Assembly: GCA_016235825.1 (NCBI GenBank)
Contig: JACRIL010000086.1
Span: forward strand, 1 to 35,876
DNA length: 35,876 nt
Reading direction: 5' to 3'
Origin: Planctomycetota bacterium
GTDB lineage: Bacteria > Planctomycetota > Phycisphaerae > SM23-33
Shown here: positions 1 to 8,456 of the stretch, piece after piece
How the letters are laid out: every line of letters starts with the position of its first letter
Position numbering within the stretch: position 1 is the stretch's first letter
Program-made: the position numbers and the translations under genes
Notes under the pieces: model-generated
What the model was told of the DNA's origin: nothing
Database searches by the model: none
Seen by the model: the letters and a program-made list of their open reading frames with translations, nothing else

Positions 1-494
1 GCAAAGCGACATTTTGCCCGCCATAAACAGGCAGCAGGGCCGATAAGGACAGATTTTTAACGCAAAAATATGAAACTTGCGGAAAACAACAACGGCCTCG
101 CGACGAATCAAGGTTGTGGACGACTAAATCGACAAGCCCTTCAGCGGGGGTTTATGGCGGCCACCTCCCCAACCCCTCCCCCGCGATATGATTTCCCGGC
201 AAGTTTTCCCGATAAGCCGCCAGCCATTGGAGACAAAAAATATTATTCGATTATCGCGGGTGAGGGGGAAAATCTTTTTACCCCCGCTGAAGCGGGGGCC
301 TGTTACACAGCACAGGCAGATCGGCGCGGCTTTTCAACAAAGCAAGCCCTTAGCAAAATGCCCAATGGCTGCGACGGGCATGCGCGGGACGCCCATGCAA
401 CACACGGGCAGGACTTGTCCGGCGAAGCCTCGGCGAAGTCGGATGCCCGTGCCACGGGAAAAGGCCGACCGGCTGGCTGCCACTGGAGGGGCCG
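1..494. other. Intergenic region with palindromic repeats
   Basis: No convincing gene is visible here. The stretch holds a GC hairpin at 281-298 (CCCCCGCT, 2-nt loop, AGCGGGGG), with half of the same sequence at 143-152. A repeat at about 360-465 carries paired motifs such as GGGACGCCCATGC and GGATGCCCGTGCCAC, which recur in other gaps of this window. Short open frames across it change frame through the repeats and look like no protein family. GGAGGGG at 485-491 serves as the ribosome-binding site of the next gene. Confidence 0.6.
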
Positions 495-2336
495 GTGAGC
501 CTGCTCGCCCTGGCGTGCGGCGTGGGGCTGATCCTGCTGGCGTGGCTGGCGCTGGGCATGGCTTTTACCGGCATCGGCCTGGCCGCGAGGCGGATGTGCC
601 GCGCCGGGGTCGATTCGGACGGCATGTTTGAATCGTTCTGGATGGGTTTTTGCGTTACGATCATGCTCCTGCAGGTCTGGCATTTCTTCCTGCCGGTGAA
701 CGGGCTGGCCTTTCTGGCGATTTTAGTGCCGGGGCTTGTCGGGCTTGCGTGGAATTATCGCGGCCTGTCGGGCTGGCTGAAGGTTTCGGCCGGGCGGAAC
801 AAACCGACGATCGCGGCTCTTTTGCTGCTGGCGGTCTGGCTGGCCGACAGGTCGGCCGGGCCGTGCGTCTTCAGCGACACAAAGGTCTATCACGCGATGG
901 CCGTTCAATGGGCCGGCCAGTATCCGGTCGTGCCGGGCATCGCCAATCTTTACGGGCCGCTGGCGTTCAATAATTCCAGCTTTCTTTACGACGCAATGCT
1001 CGAAAATGGTTTCTGGCGGAGCAGGGCTTTCCACATCGCCGACGGCCTGCTGCTCGCGGTTCTGATAATGCAGTGCGCTACGGGTGCGTTTCGGATGTTC
1101 AGGCCGAACCAGGCGGCGCGGACCGCCGGACTTTTCGAGACGGTCCTGCTGGTCCCGCTGGCGATGCTGGCGACCGGCGAGTTCGTCAGCAGCTTCAGCA
1201 CCGACATTCCGGCCATAGCGATCTGTTTTGCCGCCGCCGCGGGCCTGCTGCGGCTGCTGATAAACCCCGACTGGCCGTTCCGCCGCCAGGCATGGCAGGC
1301 GATCTGGCTGACGGTGCTGCTGTCGGCCGCCACGTGCATAAAACTCACGTCCGCCGGGTTCGCCATAGCGTCCATCATCCTTGCGTGGATCGTCCTGCTG
1401 GTCCGGTCGGGCCGATCGGCCGACGGCCGCAAACCGGTGTGGAAAACCATAGCGATTTGCGCGGGCCTGGGTGCGCTGGCCGTCGGACCGTGGTTTGCCC
1501 GCGGCGTGATAATGAGCGGCTATCCGCTTTTTCCCAACGGCATCCTCCCCTTCAACGTCGAGTGGAAGGCGCCGGCCGAGCATTGCATAGCCTACACCGG
1601 CTGGATTCACTGCTGGACCCGCAAGATCGACCGCCCGGAGCTGATGGATAACTTCCGCTGGCTTGGCGGCTGGCTTGAGTCGATAGACCGCGAGATCATC
1701 GTGGCGGCAGTTTTGATTGCGGCGGCGGTCGTCTCGCTTGCCATTGCAAGACTGCTTTTCGGCCGGCGGACGGACCGCGCCGGCAGGTCCGGATGGCTGG
1801 TGCTGCTGCCGGCCGCAGCGGCGATCAGCTTCTGGTTTTTCACAGTCCCGCAGACGCGGTTCGGCTTTTTCGCGTTCTGGATACTGGCCGGGGCAATAGT
1901 AGCCGTCGGATATCATCGCTACGCCGACGCCCTGGCCGGCAAAAAGGTCGCCGCGATTTACGTCCTGATCTTCGTCTCGCTGGCGGTCGGGTCGCTGAAA
2001 TTCAGGCAGGTCTTCGTTGGCCCCGGCCCGGATTTCGGCATGCACCCGATGCCGGCCGGCCAATATGATGAATTTTTTACGGCGCATAATTTGCGCGTCT
2101 ATCGGCCAGTGCTCACCGACGAGACTTATTACGCCCCCCTGCCCTGTTCGCCGTATCATCTTCCATTTCTGCGTCTGAGGCGGCCCGGCGACCTGGCCGG
2201 CGGCTTCGTCCACGCCGGCCCGCCGACATATCCCACCTACCGCTGGAATCCCGATGCCCCGTACATTTACCCAAGCTACGGCATTATCAGGCCTACGGTG
2301 AAACCCCTAGAGACGCAACCGGCGGATATAAAATAG
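495..2336 (+). CDS. Polytopic membrane protein of unknown function
   Basis: This 613-residue protein is dominated by hydrophobic segments, roughly ten to thirteen membrane spans. They begin at residue 2 (an LLALACGVGLILLAWLAL-type span) and run to about residue 500, with a soluble C-terminal stretch of about 110 residues rich in Tyr and Pro. The layout (a loop after the early spans with Asp and Lys, repeated Leu/Ala helices, a Pro/Tyr-rich tail) resembles large membrane proteins of the GT-C or LIC_10190 type found with cell-surface glycan genes. I see no certain catalytic motif. The start is GTG at 495, chosen because GGAGGGG lies 4 nt upstream. The next gene begins 139 nt downstream behind its own promoter-like sequence, so this may be a single-gene unit. 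A role in surface polysaccharide is only a guess. Confidence 0.75.
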   Translation: MSLLALACGVGLILLAWLALGMAFTGIGLAARRMCRAGVDSDGMFESFWMGFCVTIMLLQVWHFFLPVNGLAFLAILVPGLVGLAWNYRGLSGWLKVSAGRNKPTIAALLLLAVWLADRSAGPCVFSDTKVYHAMAVQWAGQYPVVPGIANLYGPLAFNNSSFLYDAMLENGFWRSRAFHIADGLLLAVLIMQCATGAFRMFRPNQAARTAGLFETVLLVPLAMLATGEFVSSFSTDIPAIAICFAAAAGLLRLLINPDWPFRRQAWQAIWLTVLLSAATCIKLTSAGFAIASIILAWIVLLVRSGRSADGRKPVWKTIAICAGLGALAVGPWFARGVIMSGYPLFPNGILPFNVEWKAPAEHCIAYTGWIHCWTRKIDRPELMDNFRWLGGWLESIDREIIVAAVLIAAAVVSLAIARLLFGRRTDRAGRSGWLVLLPAAAAISFWFFTVPQTRFGFFAFWILAGAIVAVGYHRYADALAGKKVAAIYVLIFVSLAVGSLKFRQVFVGPGPDFGMHPMPAGQYDEFFTAHNLRVYRPVLTDETYYAPLPCSPYHLPFLRLRRPGDLAGGFVHAGPPTYPTYRWNPDAPYIYPSYGIIRPTVKPLETQPADIK

Positions 2337-2402
2337 ATTAGATTCCATTCTGATCCCGATCTGCTTCCTTTCGCATGAATGTCATCGGAAATATTTCATA
2401 AA

Positions 2403-2439
2403 CCAGGCCCTTACATGGCCGGCCTGGGCTTTGTATAAT
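2403..2439 (+). promoter_or_regulatory. Candidate sigma-70 promoter of the debranching enzyme gene
   Basis: A perfect TATAAT lies at 2434-2439, giving an expected start near 2446 and a leader of about 30 nt before the ATG at 2476. No good -35 box sits 16-18 nt upstream (TTACAT at 2411-2416 is poor). A small inverted repeat, CCAGGCC (2403-2409) with GGCCTGG (2421-2427), covers that position and could be an operator or a weak terminator of the upstream gene. Confidence 0.4.
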
Positions 2440-2475
2440 CCCGCCTTGCAGACCCCTGAATGAAAGGAGACTTTT

Positions 2476-4710
2476 ATGGGCAAAAAAGACAAGAAGGACA
2501 AGGAACAGGATTTATCCAAAGAGGAGCGCAAGGCCGTCAAACTGGCCGAAAAGCTGGCCAAAAAGACGAAAAAACAGGCCCAGGGGATCGCCGGACAAAT
2601 GGCTGACGATCCGCCGGCCGCGGCGGTTGCGGAAAAAGTCGCCGTAAAACCCAAGGCCGCGGCCAAAAAGGCCGGTGTCAAAAAGGCGGCTGCAAAAAAG
2701 TCGCCGGCCCTGCCGGCTCCGATAACCGTCAACTGCAAGGGGCACGATCTGGATCACCTGCTGAGCCTGGAATGGCTTCAGACCAACCGCCTCGGCGCGT
2801 ATTCATCCTCGACCGTGGTAGGCTGCAACACCCGCCGATATCACGGACTGCTGGTGGCCGCAACGCTTCCGCCGGTCGGCAGGATGGTGGCGCTTTCCAG
2901 CCTGATGGAATGGCTGGACTTCGGCGACCAGTCGCACGAGCTGGGGTGCAGCGAGTTTCCGGGCAATTTCGCGCCAAAAGGTTATGACTACGTCACGGAG
3001 TACCGCGACGACGTCGCCGCCACGACGGTCTTCGAGGTCGGGCCGGCAAGGCTGATAAAAGAGTCGATCCTCGCCGAGGACGCCAACGCGGTGGCAGTCC
3101 GGTACACGCTCAAGGGCGCCTCGGGCCGGCTGAGGTTCCGACCCTTTGCCGCGATGAGAGATTTCCACCACCTGCGGACGCTCGGCGACCCGCAGCAGTT
3201 CTCCTTCGAGCAACTCGACGACTCGACGGTCGCCATTATCGACGGCCGCGGCCCGGGCAACAGGGTTGTGGTGCGGATCAAGGGCGGCGTCTTCAAGCCC
3301 GACCCGCAATGGTGGAGCCGCTTCTGCTACCGCACGGATATCCATCGCGGGCAGTACGGCTGTGAGGATATTTACTGCCCTGGCTGGCTTGTGGCCGAGG
3401 ATGTCGCCGACGGGCAGTCGATCCAAATCACGGCCAGCCTCGACGGGCCGGTGAAGGTGGACTTCGAGGCCGAGGTCGCCGCTCGTCGCGACCGGCTGGC
3501 CAAGCTCGCCGCGTCGGTCCGGGCCGACGGCGATGAAACCGCCGTGCGGCTTGCGATGGCCGGCGACGCCTTTCTGACCGACCGGACATTCAAGGGAGGC
3601 CCTGCCGCCCAGACGCTGCTGGCCGGCTTCCACTGGTTCGCCGACTGGGGCCGCGACGCCTTCATCTCGATGCCGGGCCTGCTGTTGAGCACATGGCAGT
3701 TCGGGGCGGCAAGGCAGGTCTTCAACGCGTTCCTGCGGCACCTGAGCGAGGGGATGATCCCCAGCCGATACGACGACTACGCCAGCGCCGCCCACTACAA
3801 CAGCGTCGACGCGTCGCTGTGGTTTATCGTGGCGGCGGACAGGTATCTTGAAGCCAGCGGCGACGACACGTTCTGGACCAAGACGCTCCTGCCGGCGTGC
3901 AGGGAGATTCTGGACAATTACCGCAAGGGCACGCGGTACGACATCCATGCCGACGCCGACGGCCTGCTCTACGCCGGCGCCCACAACACGCAGCTCACCT
4001 GGATGGACGCCTGCCAGGCCGGAAATCCGATCACGCCGCGGCACGGCAAGCCCGTCGAGGTCAACGCTCTGTGGTACTGCGCTCACAGAATGCTGGCCGA
4101 GCGGTGCAAGGGCGTCGATGACAGGCTCGCCCGCAAGTACGACTCGCAGGCGAAGCAGATCGGCGAGTCGTTCGCCAAGGCTTTCTGGCATGCCGAAAAT
4201 GGGTGCCTGCACGACTGCATAACCGACGGTTTCCCCGACGCGGCGATCCGGCCCAACCAGATACTGGCCGTCTCGCTGCCGTTCAGTCCGCTGTCGGCCC
4301 AGCAGCAGGCCGGCGTCGTCAAGGTGGTCCAGGAACAGCTCCTGACGCCCTTCGGCCTGCGCTCGCTGTCGCCGCTGGACAGCCGCTATCGCCGCGGTTA
4401 CGGCGGCTCGTGGGAATCGCGGGACAAGGCGTATCACCAGGGAACCGTCTGGGCATGGCTGATCGGCCCGTTCATCGAGGCGTACCTGCGGGTCAACGGC
4501 CCGACGCGGCAGGCCGTGGCAAAGGCACGCGAATTCCTCGAACCGTTCGACGCGCACCTGGCCGAGGCGGGGCTGGGTTATGTCAGCGAGATATTCGACG
4601 GCGACCAGCCGCACGAACCCAAAGGCTGCATCGCCCAGGCATGGTCAGTCGGCGAACTCCTGCGGGCAAAATTGCTCGTCGCCCAGGCCGCCAAACAGGC
4701 CGGCGGATAA
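2476..4710 (+). CDS. Glycogen debranching enzyme (amylo-alpha-1,6-glucosidase type)
   Basis: This 744-residue enzyme should release alpha-1,6-linked glucose branches during glycogen breakdown in the cytoplasm. The N-terminal GDE domain shows TNRLGAYSSSTVVGCNTRRY near residues 104-123. The C-terminal GH133-type (alpha/alpha)6 domain has WFADWGRDAF (387-396), HNTQLTWMDA (503-512) and YGGSWESRDKAYHQGTVWAW (642-661), all hallmarks of the family with their acidic residues intact. Unusually, the first 75 residues are a Lys/Ala-rich tail (KKDKKDKEQ, AAAKKAGVKKAAAKK) that the family does not normally carry. ATG at 2476 follows GAAAGGAGA at good spacing, so the tail appears to be translated. No glycogen synthase or phosphorylase is next to it. 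Confidence 0.93.
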   Translation: MGKKDKKDKEQDLSKEERKAVKLAEKLAKKTKKQAQGIAGQMADDPPAAAVAEKVAVKPKAAAKKAGVKKAAAKKSPALPAPITVNCKGHDLDHLLSLEWLQTNRLGAYSSSTVVGCNTRRYHGLLVAATLPPVGRMVALSSLMEWLDFGDQSHELGCSEFPGNFAPKGYDYVTEYRDDVAATTVFEVGPARLIKESILAEDANAVAVRYTLKGASGRLRFRPFAAMRDFHHLRTLGDPQQFSFEQLDDSTVAIIDGRGPGNRVVVRIKGGVFKPDPQWWSRFCYRTDIHRGQYGCEDIYCPGWLVAEDVADGQSIQITASLDGPVKVDFEAEVAARRDRLAKLAASVRADGDETAVRLAMAGDAFLTDRTFKGGPAAQTLLAGFHWFADWGRDAFISMPGLLLSTWQFGAARQVFNAFLRHLSEGMIPSRYDDYASAAHYNSVDASLWFIVAADRYLEASGDDTFWTKTLLPACREILDNYRKGTRYDIHADADGLLYAGAHNTQLTWMDACQAGNPITPRHGKPVEVNALWYCAHRMLAERCKGVDDRLARKYDSQAKQIGESFAKAFWHAENGCLHDCITDGFPDAAIRPNQILAVSLPFSPLSAQQQAGVVKVVQEQLLTPFGLRSLSPLDSRYRRGYGGSWESRDKAYHQGTVWAWLIGPFIEAYLRVNGPTRQAVAKAREFLEPFDAHLAEAGLGYVSEIFDGDQPHEPKGCIAQAWSVGELLRAKLLVAQAAKQAGG

Positions 4711-4886
4711 AAACATTATGGCCCAGCCGCCGTGAGGCTGGGATTTGAGATTTGCAATTTCAAATCTCATATTTCAGAGGGCGGATATGTCACAAATTAT
4801 TATGACGGGCGCCACGGCTTGCTTGCAAACCGTGATCTCCGCAGGCGCGTTAAAATGAAATTTGAAATTTCAATTCACGGCGGCCG
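4711..4886. other. Convergent intergenic gap with inverted repeats
   Basis: The gap separates two convergent genes. It contains the inverted repeat TGAGATTTG (4746-4754) / CAAATCTCA (4761-4769) with a 6-nt loop, which could end transcription from either side although no clear T-run follows. A second element at 4806-4833 (CGGGCGCCACGGCTTGC...) is a diverged copy of the hairpin at 11049-11076 upstream of secA. AT-rich copies of the GAAATTTGAAATTTC type lie at 4856-4872. Confidence 0.5.
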
Positions 4887-5918
4887 TCAGTCTTCGTCGG
4901 TGAGTTTATAAACGCGGTTGAAGACGGTCGTGCAGTATTCGCATTTATGGCAGGCGCGGTTGCACGTTGAGGTTGTGGCGAACCAGTCTGGCGGGAAGAG
5001 GGCGTTGTCGATGATGTGCGGGGCGAAGGCCGGACCGTGCCCCGGCTCGAAGAGGTCCAGCAGGTTGCCGTCGTATTTGCCCTCGACGTAGGCTTTCACC
5101 ACGATCCGCGGCCGGTCGTGAAGCCGGGTCGCCAGCTTCATCATCGCCGTCAGGCCTTCATAATTGCGCACGTCCTCCGGGCGGATCCACGCGGCCCGAA
5201 GGATCGCCGAACGGTTTTCCTCCTTGCGATAGATGTTCCAGCAGACGTGCGGCGTCCAGTCGGGGATGTTTTTCGCCTCGTCGATCTCGGCGTCGTGGGC
5301 AACCATGTTGTCGTGAAAGGTCTGGCCCGGGCACTGGTAGAGGCAGCCGCTGTTGGCCAGCAGGTACAGCCCTTTTTTGTTCGCGTCGCACCAATCTTTA
5401 AGCGAGCGGACATAATCGGGGTTCCGCTGCATGTCGCGGCGGGCGTAGAAGCTGTCGAACAGGCCCGAGACGTAGGACATTGCCTCCGGCGACTCGATCC
5501 TCATGTTCACCGACGCGCGGACCTCGATCGCCGGAAAATACCGTTTCACGGTCCGGGCCACGGTCAGCGAGGTAGTGGTAACCACATTCGGGGCAAGCTG
5601 TCGGGATTCGAGATAATCCAGCAGCGAGCCGACCTCGCTCTGAAGATGCTCGGAAATGGCCCGGCCGCCGTAACAGTTGGCGTTGAACAGCAGATCGAGC
5701 CGCACACCCATGTCGCGCAGCGCGTGCAGGTCGCGCTCGAGGGTCTGCTGGGCGGTCCAGTCGGCCGCGCCGCGTTTGACGCCAAGGGCCGCCCGCCCGG
5801 ACGACGCGGCGACCCACGGAAAATATACCTCGGCAATGTGCTCTTTAAAATCGCGGACGATGTCCACAGTCGTGTCGGCGCCTTTGGCAGGCAGTTTGTA
5901 TCCAACGGCAAATTTCAT
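4887..5918 (-). CDS. Peptidase U32-like family protein with C-terminal cysteine cluster
   Basis: The 343-residue protein reads as a TIM-barrel member of the U32 superfamily. The signature NSGCLYQCPGQTFHDN at residues 189-204 matches the family pattern of Cys-Leu-Tyr-x-Cys-Pro followed by a His/Asn stretch. A tight cluster near the end, C319-x3-C323-x2-C326-x2-C329, together with C192 and C196 could bind an iron-sulfur cluster. Characterised U32 relatives act in tRNA or rRNA hydroxylation and in ubiquinone hydroxylation rather than proteolysis, so the peptidase label is historical. The ATG follows AGGACA. The gene lies 42 nt after the lipoprotein gene on the same strand and is probably co-transcribed with it. 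The substrate is unknown. Confidence 0.7.
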   Translation of the reverse strand: MKFAVGYKLPAKGADTTVDIVRDFKEHIAEVYFPWVAASSGRAALGVKRGAADWTAQQTLERDLHALRDMGVRLDLLFNANCYGGRAISEHLQSEVGSLLDYLESRQLAPNVVTTTSLTVARTVKRYFPAIEVRASVNMRIESPEAMSYVSGLFDSFYARRDMQRNPDYVRSLKDWCDANKKGLYLLANSGCLYQCPGQTFHDNMVAHDAEIDEAKNIPDWTPHVCWNIYRKEENRSAILRAAWIRPEDVRNYEGLTAMMKLATRLHDRPRIVVKAYVEGKYDGNLLDLFEPGHGPAFAPHIIDNALFPPDWFATTSTCNRACHKCEYCTTVFNRVYKLTDED

Positions 5919-5960
5919 TTTTTTGTCCTGTGGGCGGCCTCAAATGCCACAAAGAACGCC

Positions 5961-7571
5961 TCACTCAGCCGGATCGGCCTCGCCCAGCAGCGCGATAACG
6001 CTTTCGGCCAGCCGGCCCGCGAGTTCTTCGACGAACCTGGCGGAATAATCGGACGAGGAATTGTCCGCCGCGGACAGTTCGGCGGGTTTGACCGCCTTGC
6101 CCGTGGACGGTTCGGCCGGCCAGAGCCGCTTGCCGCCGCTGTCAACGATCTTCACTTCGGCCTCCAGCCGGCCCTGCCAGAGATTCTGCGACGACTTCAC
6201 CCGGCTGTCGGTGATGCGGACGTAAAGAACGACGTCGGCCGAGAGCTTCTGGCCGATCTGTCCGATCCGCATTGAACCGTAATCGGCCGCGGACTCGCGG
6301 AATTCCTTGAGCTTTTTGTATTCGACGGCGTGCCGGCAGAGTTTCCGGCCGGCCAGCTTTTTGTTCATGGCGTCGGTCAGGCCGGCCTGAATCCGTTCGC
6401 CGTCCGCGTCCGACGGGCGGCCCTCGACCAGGACAAGCACGCTCTTGCCCGCCATCGCTTTGAGAATCGCACCGTCGGACGGGCCGGCGGCAGGCGAGGT
6501 CGTTGCGGGCTTCGTCTGCGGCTCCGCCGATATGGGCCGCTCGGCGCGGACAGCGGTCGCCGGCTGGCCGGACGGACGGCTCTCGGCGGGGGCTATCGGC
6601 GTGCCTGGCAAAGTGGACGGGGCGATCTTCGGTTTGGTCGCAGACGTTGTTGCCGGCTTGTTATGCTGGTCGTCGCCGTGCCTTGCGGCCGGCTGCCGGG
6701 GCTGTTCCTGCTTGATCTGGCCAACGCTGATCGCCCAGACGCCCGATATTATCGACGTGTACCGGTCGCGGACCTTCTCGTAGCGTTCCCTGTCGGCCGG
6801 GCCGCAGGCCGCGTCGGCGTATTCCTGCTGAACCATCCTGCCAGATGCGTCCCGCTTGCCCAGCACGTCGTGCACGTCGGTGTTGGACGCCTCCTTCTTC
6901 AGGATGGCCGTGTCCAGCCCGAGAATCGCCGGCAGCGACTCTTTGTCGCGGACCGCGCAGGCCCAGGGCTTGCCCGTCTCCGAAAGATAATGCACCACAA
7001 TGACCGGCGAGTCTTCCGCAGACTGCCAGACCAGGGCCGACGGCAGGCTTTCGGAGGCTGTCTGAAGGGTCGCAAAGCACTGCTCGGACAGTTCGGCGTC
7101 AAGCTTTATAGGCCGGGCCTTCAGATCGAAATCAAACTGGTCAGGATGCAGAAAATTCGTCATGGCGTAAAAGCCCCCGCCGATGCGGGCCAAAACCATG
7201 AAGGCGTAATTTAGCTCGTCCATCTTTGCGCCCGCCGGCCGATCGATGTACTCCAGCACGATCATGTCCTGCCAGTTGGCGAACTGGGTGTTCAGAATGC
7301 CGCCCATCATGCGGAAGGCGGCGTTGTCGGGCCGGAAGTGCAGCATCTCCTGGAATTTTTCCCAGGCCCTGTCGGCGGCGCCGGCCGGCGGCCTGGCGAG
7401 CGGATTCGCCCCGCCCGACGGCGGCGACCAGTAGGCGCAGACCGGCAGGTGGTACGGGCAGAGCTTGACAGGCCGCTCGATGACGACCTCGACCGGCTTG
7501 TTCGGATCGGGTCCGCACCCCGCCGCAAACATCGCAGCCAACATCGCAGATAATATGCCAACGACTTTCAT
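5961..7571 (-). CDS. Lipoprotein with C-terminal TolB/LpoB-like domain
   Basis: This is a 536-residue predicted lipoprotein: a short charged start, a hydrophobic stretch and the lipobox AAGC with Cys19 as the lipidation site. Residues 20-290 form an unrecognised globular region. A linker of about 80 residues rich in Pro, Ala, Thr and Ser (about 300-380) follows. The C-terminal 150 residues start with ILKAMAGKSVLVLVEGR and include SADVVLYVRITDSRV and RLEAEVKIVDSGGKRLW. That pattern resembles LpoB, CsgG or TolB-N domains, which assemble at the inner face of the outer membrane. The start ATG follows AAAGGAAA. A plausible promoter lies at 7613-7641. I infer an envelope-assembly role but cannot name it. 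Confidence 0.7.
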   Translation of the reverse strand: MKVVGILSAMLAAMFAAGCGPDPNKPVEVVIERPVKLCPYHLPVCAYWSPPSGGANPLARPPAGAADRAWEKFQEMLHFRPDNAAFRMMGGILNTQFANWQDMIVLEYIDRPAGAKMDELNYAFMVLARIGGGFYAMTNFLHPDQFDFDLKARPIKLDAELSEQCFATLQTASESLPSALVWQSAEDSPVIVVHYLSETGKPWACAVRDKESLPAILGLDTAILKKEASNTDVHDVLGKRDASGRMVQQEYADAACGPADRERYEKVRDRYTSIISGVWAISVGQIKQEQPRQPAARHGDDQHNKPATTSATKPKIAPSTLPGTPIAPAESRPSGQPATAVRAERPISAEPQTKPATTSPAAGPSDGAILKAMAGKSVLVLVEGRPSDADGERIQAGLTDAMNKKLAGRKLCRHAVEYKKLKEFRESAADYGSMRIGQIGQKLSADVVLYVRITDSRVKSSQNLWQGRLEAEVKIVDSGGKRLWPAEPSTGKAVKPAELSAADNSSSDYSARFVEELAGRLAESVIALLGEADPAE

Positions 7572-7608
7572 CGCGATCTGATTTCCTTTGAACCCCTCCC
7601 GGGAAGCG

Positions 7609-7647
7609 GCAAATGTTACATTTTATCCCACCGCGATGCAAATGTTA
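7609..7647 (-). promoter_or_regulatory. Candidate promoter with 10-bp direct repeat
   Basis: Read on the minus strand, TTGCAT (7641-7636) and TAACAT (7618-7613) are spaced 17 nt apart, with the lipoprotein ATG about 35 nt beyond the expected start site. The decamer TAACATTTGC occurs twice here, at 7647-7638 and 7618-7609, 29 bp apart. It overlaps both promoter boxes, as an operator would. Confidence 0.35.
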
Positions 7648-7733
7648 TCCGCCCCGCCGGCGGAAGTAATAGCTTGTTACTGCGGAATTATGCCGGGATG
7701 CGATGATTTTTCTGGAAAGGCCGCCTTCAGCCC

Positions 7734-7865
7734 GCGGGGCGTCTGCCAGCAGCCCCGGCGCGCAGCGAAGTCCGCTGCCGGGCGAACGGAGCGAAGCCCG
7801 GGGAAGAGTCGTCATTTAAAAAGTTTCCAATTCTCGTTCGCGCCACCGGCAGATAAGCCTGAATC
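7734..7865 (+). repeat. Copy of CCCCGGG-type palindromic repeat
   Basis: The segment has the order GCAGCCCCGG, AGCGAAGTCCGC, GAAGCCCGGGG, GTCATTT, CGCGCCACCGGCAGAT. The same order occurs at 25281-25425 on this strand and at 25590-25720 on the other strand. It is a diverged member of that repeat family and has no coding signal. Confidence 0.55.
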
Positions 7866-7900
7866 CCGGAATGCCCGGGCCAATGACTATTGATAATTCC

Positions 7901-7920
7901 GCGTGCAACAAATTGCACGC
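7901..7920. repeat. GCGTGCAA hairpin
   Basis: Perfect 8-bp inverted repeat GCGTGCAA / TTGCACGC with a 4-nt loop. A second copy with the same arms and another loop is at 11121-11140, in the gap upstream of secA. Confidence 0.6.
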
Positions 7921-7977
7921 TCTGCACCTCAATCGCCCCCGTTAAGGGGGCTCGAATCGCGTGCCTCCTGCTACCCC

Positions 7978-8080
7978 GCCCTCCGCTTCCGGCTTCGCTG
8001 AAGCTACGCCGGACAAGTCGCTCCGGGGCGGGGCTACTTTCAGATGCCCTGACGGGCTGACAAAATGGACCTGCCCGGCG
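7978..8080. repeat. Dispersed repeat with AGTAGCC core, copy 1
   Basis: The left part holds CTTCGCTGAAGCTACGCCGG, a motif also found at 33030-33056 and in variant form at 21282-21312. The right part (8012-8075) matches 25155-25232 in reverse complement, including CTGAAAGTAGCCCCGCCCCG. No gene is visible. Confidence 0.6.
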
Positions 8081-8108
8081 AAGTCGCGCGACGCGGAAGT
8101 GCGTGGAA

Positions 8109-8245
8109 GTAATGGGTCAGTTACAGCGGGACAATCAGGCAGAGGGTCCCTTTTGTGGTGCGGGCGTCTCGCCTGCGTTTTTCTGTTCCGAAAAATTTGC
8201 AGGCAGGATGCCCGCACCACAATCACCCTGTAACTGCCCCATTAC
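8109..8245. mobile_element. 137-bp MITE-like element, possibly IS66-related
   Basis: The element starts GTAATGGGTCAGTTACAG and ends with its reverse complement, CTGTAACTGCCCCATTAC, an 18-bp terminal inverted repeat with one mismatch. It is flanked on both sides by the 8-bp direct repeat GCGTGGAA (8101-8108 and 8246-8253), which fits a target-site duplication. IS66-family elements are known for GTAA ends and 8-bp duplications. Inside lies a second inverted repeat, TTGTGGTGCGGGC (8153-8165) with GCCCGCACCACAA (8210-8222), whose core resembles other hairpin repeats in this window. It is too short to encode a transposase, so mobility would need enzymes supplied in trans. Confidence 0.75.
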
Positions 8246-8315
8246 GCGTGGAAACGGATTCTTTTTTGGCCGAGCAAGCGGCGGTGTAGTCTTTGAATTC
8301 ATTGCAGATTTCCAA

Positions 8316-8421
8316 CGCCGCTGCCGATGGAACACTTTGTTCGCCGCCCCGGAATTTTGCGTCCGGCGGGGCCGCGGGCTTGATAAACGCCCCGGCAGGT
8401 GCGACATTTATCGGTGGGTTG
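8316..8421 (+). repeat. Dispersed intergenic repeat, copy 1
   Basis: About 105 bp beginning CGCCGCTGCCGATGGAACAC, nearly identical over its first 85 bp to 10898-11005 in the same orientation. The shared core includes GGAATTTTGCGTCCGGCGGG. A one-base difference (ACACTTT against ACACCTTT) shifts the reading frame between copies, which argues against coding. It ends about 35 nt before the first acyl-carrier-like gene. Confidence 0.7.
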
Positions 8422-8456
8422 CTGTCTGCCGGAAAATACGAAAATGTAAAAACCGC

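Noticed and set aside
723-2213. Long antisense frame inside the membrane protein gene
   Set aside because: It is Arg/Gln/Pro-rich with no domain, typical of antisense to GC-rich sequence. The same applies to antisense frames at 2803-4614, 5016-6275, 11566-13176 and 25947-27251.
8103-8456. Upstream extension of acyl-carrier-like gene A
   Set aside because: This stretch is the MITE and the 8316-8421 repeat, not conserved protein.
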